From the NCBI GenBank assembly GCA_943737045.1, contig CALSFV010000007.1:1575001-1639000 (forward strand): 64,000 nt of DNA, in the 5' to 3' direction. Below the pieces are notes generated by a model, which worked only from the letters and a program-made list of their open reading frames with translations, searched no databases and was not told the origin of the DNA. Shown here in pieces: positions 45,361-62,500 of the stretch (position 1 is the stretch's first letter; each line of letters opens with the position of its first letter). This DNA is from Parapristionchus giblindavisi. Lineage: Eukaryota > Nematoda > Chromadorea > Rhabditida > Diplogasteridae. A program made the translations under genes and the position numbers.

Positions 45361-47020
45361 CAGTAGCGCCGCAAAGTCTTAATACACTTTTTAATTCTAC
45401 TGCCATTTTGGCGTCAGTTGAGATATCAAGCTAAAACTTGTACATGATGTACCCACAGTATGTACGTATTCGATCCTCTTATAAGGTCTCACGGGCCTTT
45501 CTGGTTATTGCATAGTGATGACGCTACCGAACAACACTTTTTCGAAAATTCATTATTCTTTCATGGATTTTTTCGTACTCATCAAACGTCGTGAGCATTG
45601 AGAGAACAACAAGGCCTATCCAGAAAAAAAGTTTCAGGTTGCTGCGAATTCGGGTATTGGCTGCAGACTTGCTGCAACTTCGCGGTCGCAAAATCATATC
45701 TCGGCTTCTAGAAGAGCTTGAAACGCGTTCAAAGCAGCAAACTGATTCTCTCGGGGAATACTAATGATCCTGTAAGTATGGTAGCGCTAGCATATCATTC
45801 ACCCTCATGGATCCAAAAAGTCACTTTTTTAAAAGACCAAACTTTGAAACATCACAATTCTGGGGGGCGGACAATGTAAAATTCTGGTTTTTTTGATAGG
45901 AATGTTGAAAATATATTAATTAATCGATTCCCCGCTTTTTAGAGCGATTGCTATTCTTTCTTGCCTGCGGCAGTCGATTATCTGAAGGATAGTCGTTTAC
46001 GCCGCGCTCCCTAATCATCACGCGACCCGCAAACATTTCTGGGTCTTCGACGCTGCTCAATGATGATTTAGCCGCTTATTGTGATGTTTGTTGGTCAGGA
46101 TAGAGAGACATTTTATGAATCTAGTTTGTGATCTTTGATCTTTGTGTTTTCGATCTTTGATCTCTTATCTTTGCTCATTTTTCGTCAAATTTTGCTCAAA
46201 ATCACAATGAAAAGTTGTTTCATTCGATAACAGAAGATCAAAAAAACGCTTTCTTTTATAGACTACGATGTTCAGGATTAGCGACATTACGTTTCAGAGT
46301 TATTTCATCTATCAAATCTCGTTGAGCAGTGTCGAAGACCCAGAAATGTTTGCGGGTCGCGTGATGATTAGGGAGCGCGGCGTAAACGACTATCCTTCAG
46401 ATAATCGACTGCCGCAGGCAAGAAAGAATAGCAATCGCTCTAAAAAGCGGGGAATCGATTAATTAATATATTTTCAACATTCCTATCCAAAAACCAGAAT
46501 TTTACATTGTCCGCCCACCAGAATTGTAATTTTTCAAAATTTGGTCTTTTAAAAAAGTGACTTTTTCGATCCATGAGGGTGAATGATATGCTAGCGCTAC
46601 CATACTTACAGGATCATTAGGATTCCCCGAGAGAATCAGTTTGCTGCTTTGACCGCGTTTCAAGCTCTTCTAGAAGCCGAGATATGATTTTGCGACCGCG
46701 AAGTTGCAGCAAGTCTGCAGCCAATACCCGAATTCGCAGCAACCTGAAACTTTTTTTCTGGATAGGCCTTGTTGTTCTCTCAATGATCACGACGTTTGAT
46801 GAGTACGAAAAAATCCATGAAAGAATAATGAATTTTCGAAAAAGTGTTGTTCGGTAGCGTCATCACTATGCAATATCCAGAAAGGCCCGTGAGACCTTAT
46901 AAGAAGATCGAATACGTACATACTGTGGGTACATCATGTACAAGTTTTAGCTTGATATCTCATCTGACGCCAAAATGGCAGTAGAATTAAAAAGTGTATT
47001 AAGACTTTGCGGCGCTACTG
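45361..47020. mobile_element. 1660-bp near-complete palindrome, Tc1-like ends
   Basis: CAGTAGCGCCGCAAAGTCTT and the exact inverse end the element, flanked by TA. The arms are about 800 bp each, with a short unpaired centre near 46120-46260. Mirror open frames occur but no recognisable transposase. The CAGT(R)GCG-type end with TA fits the Tc1/mariner superfamily. Confidence 0.88.
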
Positions 47021-47156
47021 TATTACTTGTTGTCACATTTATTCAATGTATGATAATTATTATAATAATAATTTTTATTTCTTCAATTAAATTAAACTAA
47101 ATCTATTCATTCAAAGTAATATAATTCAGACATTTCTGCGTCTCTAGGACAGATCA

Positions 47157-51902
<4,746 letters not shown>

Positions 51903-51928
51903 TTAATGATGTGATGAACAATTACTTA

Positions 51929-52119
51929 CACTCACAGACAATTCCCTAGCTAAGGACACCAGTGGAATTATTCCCAGTCATATAAGGAAATATTTCCTTC
52001 CCTTATATGTAAGGGAATTGTTTTTAGGGAAAAATTCCTTGATATATAAGGGAAATATTCCCTTATATGACTGGGAATAATTCCACTGGGGTCCTTAGCC
52101 AGGGATTTTTTTGTGAGTG
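51929..52119. mobile_element. Palindromic MITE, CACTCACA ends, TA target
   Basis: CACTCACAGACAATTCCCTA and the inverse ending TTTTTGTGAGTG, flanked by TA. Inner arms GTGGAATTATTCCCAGTCAT and CTTATATGACTGGGAATAAT. It lies 26 bp after the stop codon of copy C, so it may form part of its 3' UTR or terminator region. Confidence 0.88.
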
Positions 52120-53057
52120 TATCACAATTTCTCTATGTTGTAATGATTTCTTTGTTCTATTCCTGTTCCATTGTAAACTAAATTTATTTGCTCACTGAAG
52201 AACTATTCGACTTCCATTTTCATTTTTATCTTTGGTAAAATTACATTCTTGTTATTGCTTATGATAAAATCGTTGCGTCTTTCCATTTGTGTGTGTCAGA
52301 AATTACAGAACCATTTTACATTTACATTTCTGTAGTGACATGATATGGTTCCATTGATCCTTGCTTCTGGTAGAACTGTTAAATCGTAGAACTGTTAAAT
52401 CTTCGTTGAATCTGTCCAATTTGTAATCTATCACTCTATTGTCTTATGTTGCCACAGTTGCGAAATAGTATTTTATGTGCACTATAGATTTCACCCTATT
52501 TGTATTTGTTTTCCGCCACTGTCACCACATAAATAAATATTATTATTCTTGCAACGTTCATAAAGCCTGACCTGACTATCTTCACAAATTCAACCTTCCG
52601 TCTCAATTCCTCTTGATCGCTTTGGCGGAACCATTACTAAAGAAAAAAAACCCTTTTTAACAATCTCCAAATCCAGTGATGTCACTGCTTAATTGATGTT
52701 GATAAAGGGCGTTAAAGGTGCCCAAATAATTTGACTCTAAAATTTGGCCACATAGCGAGAGCGCATTTGCAGAGCAGAGGGCAGGGGCAGAAGTAGGGAA
52801 GTGGAGTTATAGTAGAGTGGGATCATAACTTAAAATGATAAATAGTCTTTTTTAATCTATTTTTATCGCACATTTATGCGCAAGCAAAAAAAAATTAATA
52901 TTATAACAATTTCAATGTGCCAGATTTGAGACAAGTTTTATTACCCTTACAGTTATCCCATTAAACGAGTGTTCAATCATTTCTAATTGCCTTTAGCAAT
53001 GTGAACTTTGATTTCGTCTCTGAGTCAGTTAATTAAGATTGGTCGAAAATCCGTCAC
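52120..53057. other. Intergenic between copy C and the lipase, no gene seen
   Basis: AT-rich. The stretch 52340-52560 ends in ACATAAATAAATATTATTATT, reminiscent of a LINE 3' end, but no coding part is attached. Confidence 0.5.
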
Positions 53058-53066
53058 TATAAAAAG
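53058..53066 (+). promoter_or_regulatory. TATA box of the lipase gene
   Basis: TATAAAAAG lies 45 bp before the ATG at 53103, giving room for a short leader of about 15 nt, as is common in nematode genes. Confidence 0.65.
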
Positions 53067-53102
53067 AAAATTGCTCGTGAATGGACAGAAAACGGGTGCA
53101 AA

Positions 53103-53429
53103 ATGCTCGTCTCCTACACAATCTTTGCGCTGCTCTTGATAGGATGTCGGGCGGAAGAAGATTTCCCTGAGGATATGACGCCAGTGAGTATTTAAAGATA
53201 CACCACGACCTAGTTTTTCCCTGCGCTCTGACAACACGCTCTCGGTAAAAGAAAGCGAGAGATAATTGCCAGTGCAGAGCTTCAAATTCCCTCAAGCTAA
53301 CAATGTATCTCTGCACGTAGAATATCGTTTTTCGAGCGCCATATCTCGTATTAAGCGTCGTTTTAGCGCTAACTGTAATATCGCATGCTATGTAATTAAT
53401 AAATCGAGTATATTTATATATTTTTGTCG

Positions 53430-53507
<78 letters not shown>

Positions 53508-56500
53508 TTTCAGTCCGAGCTCATAACCTCAAACGGATACCCAGTGCAGGAATACACCGTGAACACAACTGACGGGTACATTCTCACACTCTTCCGTATT
53601 CCGAGTGGAAAGGATGGTTGGCATTTTATTTGATTGGTTTAAAAACATGTTTTATCTGATATAGACATCAATTATAGTACAACCGAACAATAAATCAAAT
53701 TTGGAATTCCGTAACAAAGAATTTTTAAAAAAAACTTAAAATGAAAAAAAATTAATTCGTTAAAGGACTCTTCGAGAAGAAGAAGGGACAACGCAAGCCC
53801 GCCGTCCTCCTTCAACATGGACTTCTCTGCTCCTGCTGGGAGTTCATCTCTAATACCCCCGACAAAGCACTCGGTATCATCTTCGAATGATATGAAAAAG
53901 AGCCAACTTTGAATCACAGCTGATCACAGCCAAATATATTTTATTTATTTATCGTACACCGCAAAGGTGTTTCAACAAGTACAGAATGTTCGAGTGCAAG
54001 AAAAAAAAATATGTGAGAGAATAAAAATTATTAAAAGAGAGGTGGATGGGGATGGGGGGGAAGGTGAGAGATCAATTGATCACGCCTTCTGCTACAGTCA
54101 GGAAGAGTGAAGAGGGGAGGAGCATCTTGTGCGGTGGAGCAGCCGCAAATCCAATGTATATCGTATTGGATCTCTGAGTGAGCAGGGAGGGAGAGATCAA
54201 AGATCAAGTCGACCGGGAAGATGGGACGGGGATTACAAATTTGGGACAGCAACACCTAGTTTATTCGGAAGATCAGGGAAAACAATTAGATGACGTTTAA
54301 TACAAGGGATCGACAATTTAGGGTCACAAATTGTATGCAGTTTATTCAAAAAACGGGATGTTCTATGGGAGAATGATGCTTTTAGGTTTTCTCTATTGGA
54401 CTTGGGGATGTGGAGAACAAAAGCATTTTGACGACGGCTAATAGATCGATATGTATAAAAACGACTAATAGGAAGGTCTACAGTACAAGCGAATATTTTA
54501 AGTGCTAGAATGAGATCGGAAACAATTCGACGAACATAGAGACTAGGGAGTGCATAGAATGATAGTCTATTTGCATACGAAGGGCATACAATTTTAGAAC
54601 GAGAACAACGATAGAAAAGTAAGCGAGTAAATAAATGTTGAGCCTTTTCTAATCTACGGATTCTGCCTTTAGCTGAAGGGGACCAGACGGGGGAAGCATA
54701 TTCTAATATGGGAATAATGAAAGATTGATAGGCACGAATATAAGGTTCAGGTAAAGTACATGTGACACTACGAAAGAGAAGGTAAATAAGAGATGAAGCT
54801 TTATTGCAAACAGTAGAGATGTGGGTATCGAAATTGAGAGATACATCAATAAGGACTCCTAGGTCCTTAACAGAAGTGGTGTGGGGTAGGTCAATAGAAT
54901 TAAGTTGGTACTTATGGTAGGGATTGTTTTTGCCTAAATAAATAACGTTGCATTTGTTTGTAGCAACTTCTAACTGCCATTTTTTGCAGTAATCTATGAA
55001 AGCCGATAACCCCGACTGAAAATGGGAATGAGAATCAGATGGCGAAAGTGGGTCATAAGCAGTAAATAGTTAGACATCATCAGCAAAAAGCCTACAGGAA
55101 AGACCAGGGAAGGGAGAAAATACCCGGGGAAGATCAAAAGTGTATAGCAAAAAAAGAAGAGGACCCAAAACTGTACCTTGAGGAACACCAGAGATGACCT
55201 CTCTCTCATTAGAGAGAGAAGATCCAATACGAACTCTAAAACGTCTTTTATCCAAATATGCGTTTTAGAGTTCGTATATACAAATAAGGTGAATTGGTTG
55301 TGATAAGATCACGCGGTAAAGTAGGTCCGAGAAAGTGGTTAGTTACTCCGAACTTGATTGGCCTAGAATTATCACTGGTCAAGCAGTGTTTTCCAGTACC
55401 TTGAATGACGGTATCGCTTGACGTTTTTGCCTTTAATGAAATAAGGAAAATAAACAAATTATTTTTAAGGGAGCGTAACCTCTCTCAATTGCCTCTTCAT
55501 TTCGCACACTATTTCTCTGTTCTCTAACAACGAGAGAGCGTAGAGCGTTGAAGAGACCGTTGGGAGAGGTTACGCTCCCTTTAATTGGCATAGAATTATC
55601 ACTGACCAAGCAGTGATCTCACGCGGGATCGCAGTGTCTTGAAACTGGATGGCTATACCTGGAAACCGTTTAACCTTTTGAGAAATAAGGGACAATGAAC
55701 AAATTATTTTAACCAAATAACAAACAGCAAATTCAGCCTACGTTCTCGCCGACGCTGGATTCGATGTCTGGCTAGGCAACAATCGCGGCAACATCTACTC
55801 GAACACTCATGTTACACTCACTCAGAACGATACTGATTATTGGAGATTCTCGTATGTTTTTTTTTCTGTCAATCAATGTTCAATTAGATTTATGTAACCA
55901 CCAGTGTTAATCTTTTGGCCCAAAATTTTGGCCCAAAAACCCTGAAAAGCCGTCGCAATATTCCTACGAATGCCGAAATGTATGTCTGTCGATATAGTTC
56001 TTGATCTCATTCAGTTGGGATCAAATGGCGCAATACGACGTTCCTGCCATGGTGAATAAGATCACGAAGACTACTAGACAGCGCTCGATCTACTATGTTG
56101 GACACTCTCAGGTATATATTACATTAGTATCAACAACAACAAAAAAAACAGGAGAAAACGGAGAAATTGACGATCTACGAAGGAGATAGCAATCCAGTGT
56201 GGAATTAAATTTAGGACGAGCAAATTATTGATAACGTTGCTAAGATTATCGATTATTGCAAAGATTAGGGTGGTTTTGGAGCAGCTCCTTACTGACTAGT
56301 CGTTGTTCGGTGAAAGAATGACATGCAGCTTTTTTATGTATATTCTTTACAATATGACGATGTCTCCGCATATTTAGGGGGGCCAATAATTTGGTCAAAG
56401 TGGGGCCATTAATTTGTCAAAAGTTGACTCTCGAATTTGGCTACCAGACAAGCCCCACTTGAAAAGTTGAGCCATTAATTTGGTCAAAATAATGGCCCCA

Positions 56501-59500
56501 CTAAACTTTTCGCTAAACTTTAGTCCCAATTAATGGCTCAACTTTTCAAGTGGGGCCAATAATTTGGTCATAATAATGGCCCCACTAAACTTTTCGCTAA
56601 ACTTTAGTCCCAATTAATGGCTCAACTTTTCAAGTGCGGTCAATAATTTGGCCAGTAATTTGGCTCGACCACTAAAAGTTTAGCCCTTTATTTGCTTACT
56701 TTTATTCCAGTTCCATTTATGTTTATTACGTATTTAAATGATTTATACATCAATTAACTTCTTTATCCTCAGAACAAACAATATTTACATATCAATTACA
56801 ACATGAAAATGCACATGCAACGAACGATAAACATTTAATGGATTTTGTATCATTAACAATATATAACTTCTAACAATATTATAACTTCTTATCTTATGTA
56901 TAACAATACAATCGCGCTTACGAGAGAATCGAAAAGAGTTAATTTTCTGATACTTAGTGGTCTGTGTTTTAAAACTATGCTGATGACGATGGATAGTCAT
57001 TTTGTATGTTGATACCAGACGCCGTCGCGTCGAAATCACAATTTCAATTTCTTTGAATCTATCAATGCTAAATTAGGCGACTATGTTCCCCTTGGCAGAA
57101 CTTGATGGCAAACCTGTCTAATTCATTTTTTCAAGAAACATTTTCAAAAACGGTGTTCGCTCAAAGGTAAGTGTATTACGCGACCTGCATAGATCGGTCC
57201 GGAAAGGCTGTGTGCATGGAAATGCGGGGGGGGGGGGCGATCGTTTTGCCAACAATCGTTTGAAAAACGGATCATAAAGCGGTTGGGATTTGGCTTATGG
57301 CAACCAAAGTTTTACCATTGCTATCAGTGGGAGTGTACGGTCTTGGGCTACCGTAACCGTCACTGATTTTTTTCACTCGACCCATGACGCCGGGTTCATG
57401 GTTGAAATTGGCCGAAGTCGAAAAATTCTAGTTGCCATTATATCAATAGTGAGCCAACTTTTATCTTTCTGGATACCGTAACCGGTACTACCGTAATCAA
57501 ACAGGGATTCGCTATAATATAACAGGGTACGGTAGCTAGATTACGGTAGTTCGGGTAACGGTATCCAAAAAAATAAAAGTTGGCTCACTATTGATATAAT
57601 GGCAACTAGTATTTGGCCTCGGGAGATCATGGATTTTTCGACTTCGGCCATGAACCCGGGTCATGGGTCGAATGAAAAAAATCAGTTCGCGATTCCTGAC
57701 GGTTACGGTAGCCCAATACCGTACACTCCCACTGATACAATGGTACAACTTTGGTTGCCATACGCCAAATCTCAACCGATTTATGATCCGTTTCACGCGC
57801 CCATCTATAGATTCTAGATTCAAAATGAACATGTCCATCGTCATCAACAACCTTGAAAACTCGACCCCTAAAATTTGATTCTTAACTGGGCCAGACCCCA
57901 CTCCCTATGCTCGGTTCTCTCGCAAGCGGACTCATATGAAAACAATGTACATTCGTCTATTGAATAACAACAAAATATGTTCGGTGACAATAAACAGTAT
58001 ACTCCGGTATTTTTTTCCGTGGGGAGGGCCAGGGGCAGCACCATGGTGTGGGACTAGGGAGAAACCCAAGAGATTTGGGGGCGGACTTCAAATTCCGTGG
58101 GGTAGGCCGTTCATTCCAGAACATGGAATACGCCGTCCTGAGGCCAAATCCCGTGGGGTGCCCTAGTTCCGCACCATTGTGCTGCCCACGGACAAAAAAA
58201 TACCGGAGTACTCATAAAGTCATGGGACGCTTTAAAAAAAATTTTTTTGTAACATTTGCTCGATTAAAGTAATCAAGCTGATCTTTTGAGTCAAAGCGTG
58301 CAACTCATCAAGGAATACAACCATGATGGGTTGGTGTAATTAAATTAGTTTACTGTTGCATAGCAGTGACGCAAACGAAGTACACTTTTCGAATGCGTAT
58401 AGTTCTTTAGTAAAAAAAGTCCTGTTCTTCTGAAATATCATGATAACGGAGACCTCATCAAGGGCTGCCCATGAAAAAATCGAAGATCGGACTCCGATTT
58501 CAAGCTGCAGCGGGCTGCAAATTTGAGCCCGAAAATTTTTTAAAGACTTTTGAGGCCCAATCGTTTAGGTCTTCGAAAACTATGCTTTCACAATATATCA
58601 AATAATGATTTCGCTTGAATTGGTTTAGTTCTGATTCCATTCAGAGCCGCATCAAACGTTCTGCTGAGGTGTGCTCGTTTTCAGCGCGCCCTGAGTGGGC
58701 ACACGTGGGCGAAACCGTCGGCTTTGGCCCCGGACCTACCCGATTTAGCCAAAACAATTTAACCAAGAACCCCTCTAAAATATATCGGAGCTTTAAAAAT
58801 AAGATTTCATCACAAGGGCGCAGGGGCGCGAGAGCTGCGTGAGAGAAAGCATACGTCTAACAATAAGGTTATTTGCTGAAATTGAGTAGGCAGAATGTTT
58901 GACCTAAGTCTGTCTGATATGATAAATGAATTTGAATTTGAATGCTTGATACGGGTCTGAAAAGAATCAGAACTAAAACAAAATCAGGAAAGCATTTTAT
59001 AAATTGTGAAGCTGCCTGCGTATGAACCATTATTTTAGAATGCGTTCTGAACGGTAGGGTCCCAGTCTTTTCACAAAAAAATTATTTCATGCGCTGATGG
59101 TAAATGAAGAGCTATATCCTGTGGCCGTATGCAAGAACCATTTTCCAGGAAAATGTGGCGTCATTAGCGTAGGCGAAGGCGTTTTCCAAAAATCCTCCGC
59201 TTACGCTAACGACGTCACATCTTCCTGGAAAACGGTTCATGCATACGGCCACTGGCGATAAATATCACTCTCATTTTGACCCTTACAATATAGTGGTCTC
59301 ACAAGGGAACCTTGTGGACTTTACCTGGCCATTTGACAAGGCAATATCATAACTACAATATTTTTTCGATGGTGATTACGAATCTCTTTTTAGGAGTGCC
59401 TAGACGAGCTGAGTTTCGAAAAAATCGATATGAAATTCGGCTAGTGATTTTGAAAATTCGCGAGGGGTAGTGTGAGCTCATCTATCAACCTTCGAAGCAA

Positions 59501-62500
59501 CGACCTGTGAGGTGTAGTGAATAAGGTGTCCGCGTTAACTTTTGATTGTCACAGGTTCGATCCCTCTAGCAGCACTTTTCTTTTATTATTTTTTTTAAAA
59601 ACGTGTTGCTGTGATTATGAAAGCCAGAAAAGAGAACACACATCTTATTGAAAGAGTGATGGTCATGCGACATGTTGAATAAGATGCATAAATGCTTTTT
59701 AACGACATACAAAGCGCTCGAGAAAGGATCAACGAGCGAACAAAGTCGATCGATGGCGATCTACCCAGACAAAGAAGCATGAACGGTTGATATTGACTTC
59801 AACAATAACCGCAAAAGAAAAGTCCTGCAAGAGGGATCGAACCAGTGACAGTCAAAAGCTAACGCGGACGCCTTATCCACTACACTACACAGGTCTTTGT
59901 ATCGAAGGTTGATAGATTAGTTCACCAATGTTTATGCACTACCCCTCGCGAATTTTCAAATTGACTAGCCGCATTTCGATTTTCTCGAAACTCAGCTCGT
60001 CTTCTCGTATGGCGAAGTTCTATTATCAGCTCACATATCCCGCCTGGGCAGTCCTGACGTCATAGGTCGAATAGCTAGGTTATCGGTTATCGGTTATCAA
60101 AATGTGGTCAGGATTTTCGATTTTTGGGAAATTTTGGCGCAAAATGCGGTCAGGCTTGGTACTTTATTACATACTTTTCGACCAATGCCTGACGTCGCTT
60201 CAGAAGAACAGGGCTTTTCACTAAAGAATATACGTGTTCGAAAACTGCAAGCGTCATCATTATGCAGCAGTGAACTGATCTAATAATACCAATACATCAT
60301 GGTTGTATTTCTTGATGAGGTGCACACATTGACTCAAATATCAACTTGATATCTTTCCTAAATCAAGTTTCAAAAAAATGAAATAAAGCGTCCTACGACT
60401 TTATGGCTATAGCCTGTACAGCTACACGGGGAGGGGCACTTATGTTGACTGCTAGTGTGATGGACGGCGAACTGGTAGTAGAAGACGTACACCTGAACAA
60501 AGGACAATGAACAAAGTTAATCGATAAACAACGATAGTTAACGAATCGTTACATTTGCCTTACGCCGTAACGACGGAGACGCGGCAGAGGAGGTTACGGT
60601 GTAGTCACTTAAGGCAAATGTAACGATACAGAAATCAATAACATGTCAGATCTTTCAAAATCAATCAAAAATCAACTAACCCAGCCACTTTGCGCCGGTG
60701 ACGGCTTGAGGACGAAGCGACAAGACGCTGAAACATGAAAAAATTAACGGTCTCAAACGCTTTCGACTAAATTGGCATGAATACTAACTACTTACAATTA
60801 AATACCCTTAACATTTCATAAGTAGTAAGATGCTTACTGTTCCAGCAGAGTCGAATTGAACGGGTCCATCTTGAGAGAGCAGAGATTCCCTTGTTGTTCC
60901 CTGTAACAAACTAAATTAGTGAAAAACAACAATTAATGAGCACAGTTAATGAAAGAGCGAAAACAACTATAGCCTACTCAACTAGCAAAATACTTTGAAA
61001 AGTAGAATACAAACTAGTATGCAACGAGAACAACATTATTTAGTTGAAAAACTTCCATGGCGGGCATGCCGACGTGAACAAACAAGAAATGTATTAGCAA
61101 ACATTGCCGACCTATTTTACGGCTCTCGATGAAACGGCTCGACTTACCGTAGTTGGGCCATTATTTAAGCCAAAAGTTTAGCTCAACTTTGTGACTTAAA
61201 TAACAGCCCCACTTCGAACCAAATTATTGGCTCAACCACTAAAATAATGGCTCAACTTTTCACACTCGACCAAATTATTGGCCCCCCTAAAAATGCGGAG
61301 GTACTGAATGTTTATCATGAAAAGATGGAGAACGGAGAAAATACAATCAAAAATGATTTGCCGATATTAAGGGAGGCCTCCAGATGTTCGCTGCAGGCGC
61401 CACCAATCGCGTCCTGGCAAGGAAGGTATATATTAATTTATTTATCGTTGTATCAGTAAATATGTGCAACAACAGAAATTGCCACAGTTGAGTAAGTTTG
61501 TTGCTGTGGCGGTTTTGGGTGCACGAATGAGATTTGAGTGATGAGAGTGAATGTATCTATAAAACACTGCAATGACCCATCCTAATGCCAAATAGCCTCA
61601 GTGTCAGTAAAATATGCGAGAATCAGTGAAAGATACACCCCAACATAATTGTATTCTCCTCTCTGCCAGAGAGTCTCGCGCCACTCTCTCTCGTAGACAA
61701 AGAAAGAAAGAGGGTGTCGCCAGAGTTTTACAGTAGCTTGGGGTATACCTTTATAGTATACAGATTAACGAATAGTATTATCAGATCAAACATTTCTTCG
61801 GCCTCGCTCCCATTCTCACCTTCCAACATTCAATTCCCTTCAATGAGTTGCTATACAATTTCACCGCAGGCTTCGAGGTTATTGATTTTTTTTGTAAAAA
61901 AATTGAACAAAAAATTCTGAATTTTGTAGTTTTAAGGTGCACGGTTACAATAGCGAAAGAGCCAATTGCTTAAATTAATCGATATTTCAGTATCCTGAAA
62001 CCGCAGTGGCTGATCAGATTTATTCCATTCCGGTCGTCAATCAAATCTGCACTAACGAAACTACCGAAGAATGCACTGAGTTCTTGTCGTCCCTCTTCGG
62101 ACAATCCAACCAAATCAATCAGGTTCTTCATTCTAAAAAAAATTCGGACATGAACTTTTTTTTAAATATAAAAAAATAAAGGACTGAATATATGAGAAGG
62201 ATGGTTCCTTGTCATCTCTTAGAATAAGCCCACCTGCAAATTTTTGAATTTAATGATTACACCTACAAATTAGTTCAAATGTGGGAACGAAGACGAGATA
62301 TGTGCAAATCATCATTAAGATCAGAATATTCTTTCGTTTTTTCGATATTTCATCAGAATTATGATATCAACACCTTATTTCAGGAGCGTATGCCACACCT
62401 GGTCGCCCATCTTCCCGCCGGTACCTCATTGCAAAATCTCGAACACATCGAACAGATGGCCAATGAGACCAAGTATTTCGATTACGGAACCGAGGGAAAC

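Larger units (their letters stand above)
58225..60410. mobile_element. Large inverted-repeat element enclosing two smaller palindromes
   Basis: Left arm (GTCATGGGACGCTTTAAAAA, ATCAAGGAATACAACCATGA, AAAGTCCTGTTCTTCTGAA) and right arm (TTCAGAAGAACAGGGCTTTT, TCATGGTTGTATTTCTTGAT, AAAGCGTCCTACGACTT) are inverted over roughly 200-230 bp with moderate divergence. The interior holds 59121-59254 and 59302-60020. Confidence 0.72.
56362..61290. mobile_element. 4.9-kb composite element with GGGGGGCCAATAATTTGG ends in lipase intron 5
   Basis: The left end CGCATATTTAGGGGGGCCAA (about 56362) matches the inverse of the right end TTGGCCCCCCTAAAAATGCG (about 61291). Subterminal parts on both sides are strings of TTAATGGCTCAACTTTT / AAAGTTTAG motifs (56370-56700 and 61145-61280). 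Everything between is other palindromes: 57226-57793, 57990-58222, 58225-60410 (with 59121-59254 and 59302-60020 inside) and 60545-60628. No transposase frame. Exact target duplication not resolved. Confidence 0.72.

Noticed and set aside
45361..47020. Mirror ORFs in the 1660-bp palindrome as transposases
   Set aside because: Both are under 70 codons, are reflections of each other, and show no catalytic motif.
56112..61371. Lipase considered a pseudogene because GHSQ appeared to lack its G exon
   Set aside because: An 18-codon exon starting GGLQMF was found at 61372-61425 and restores phase and the motif.
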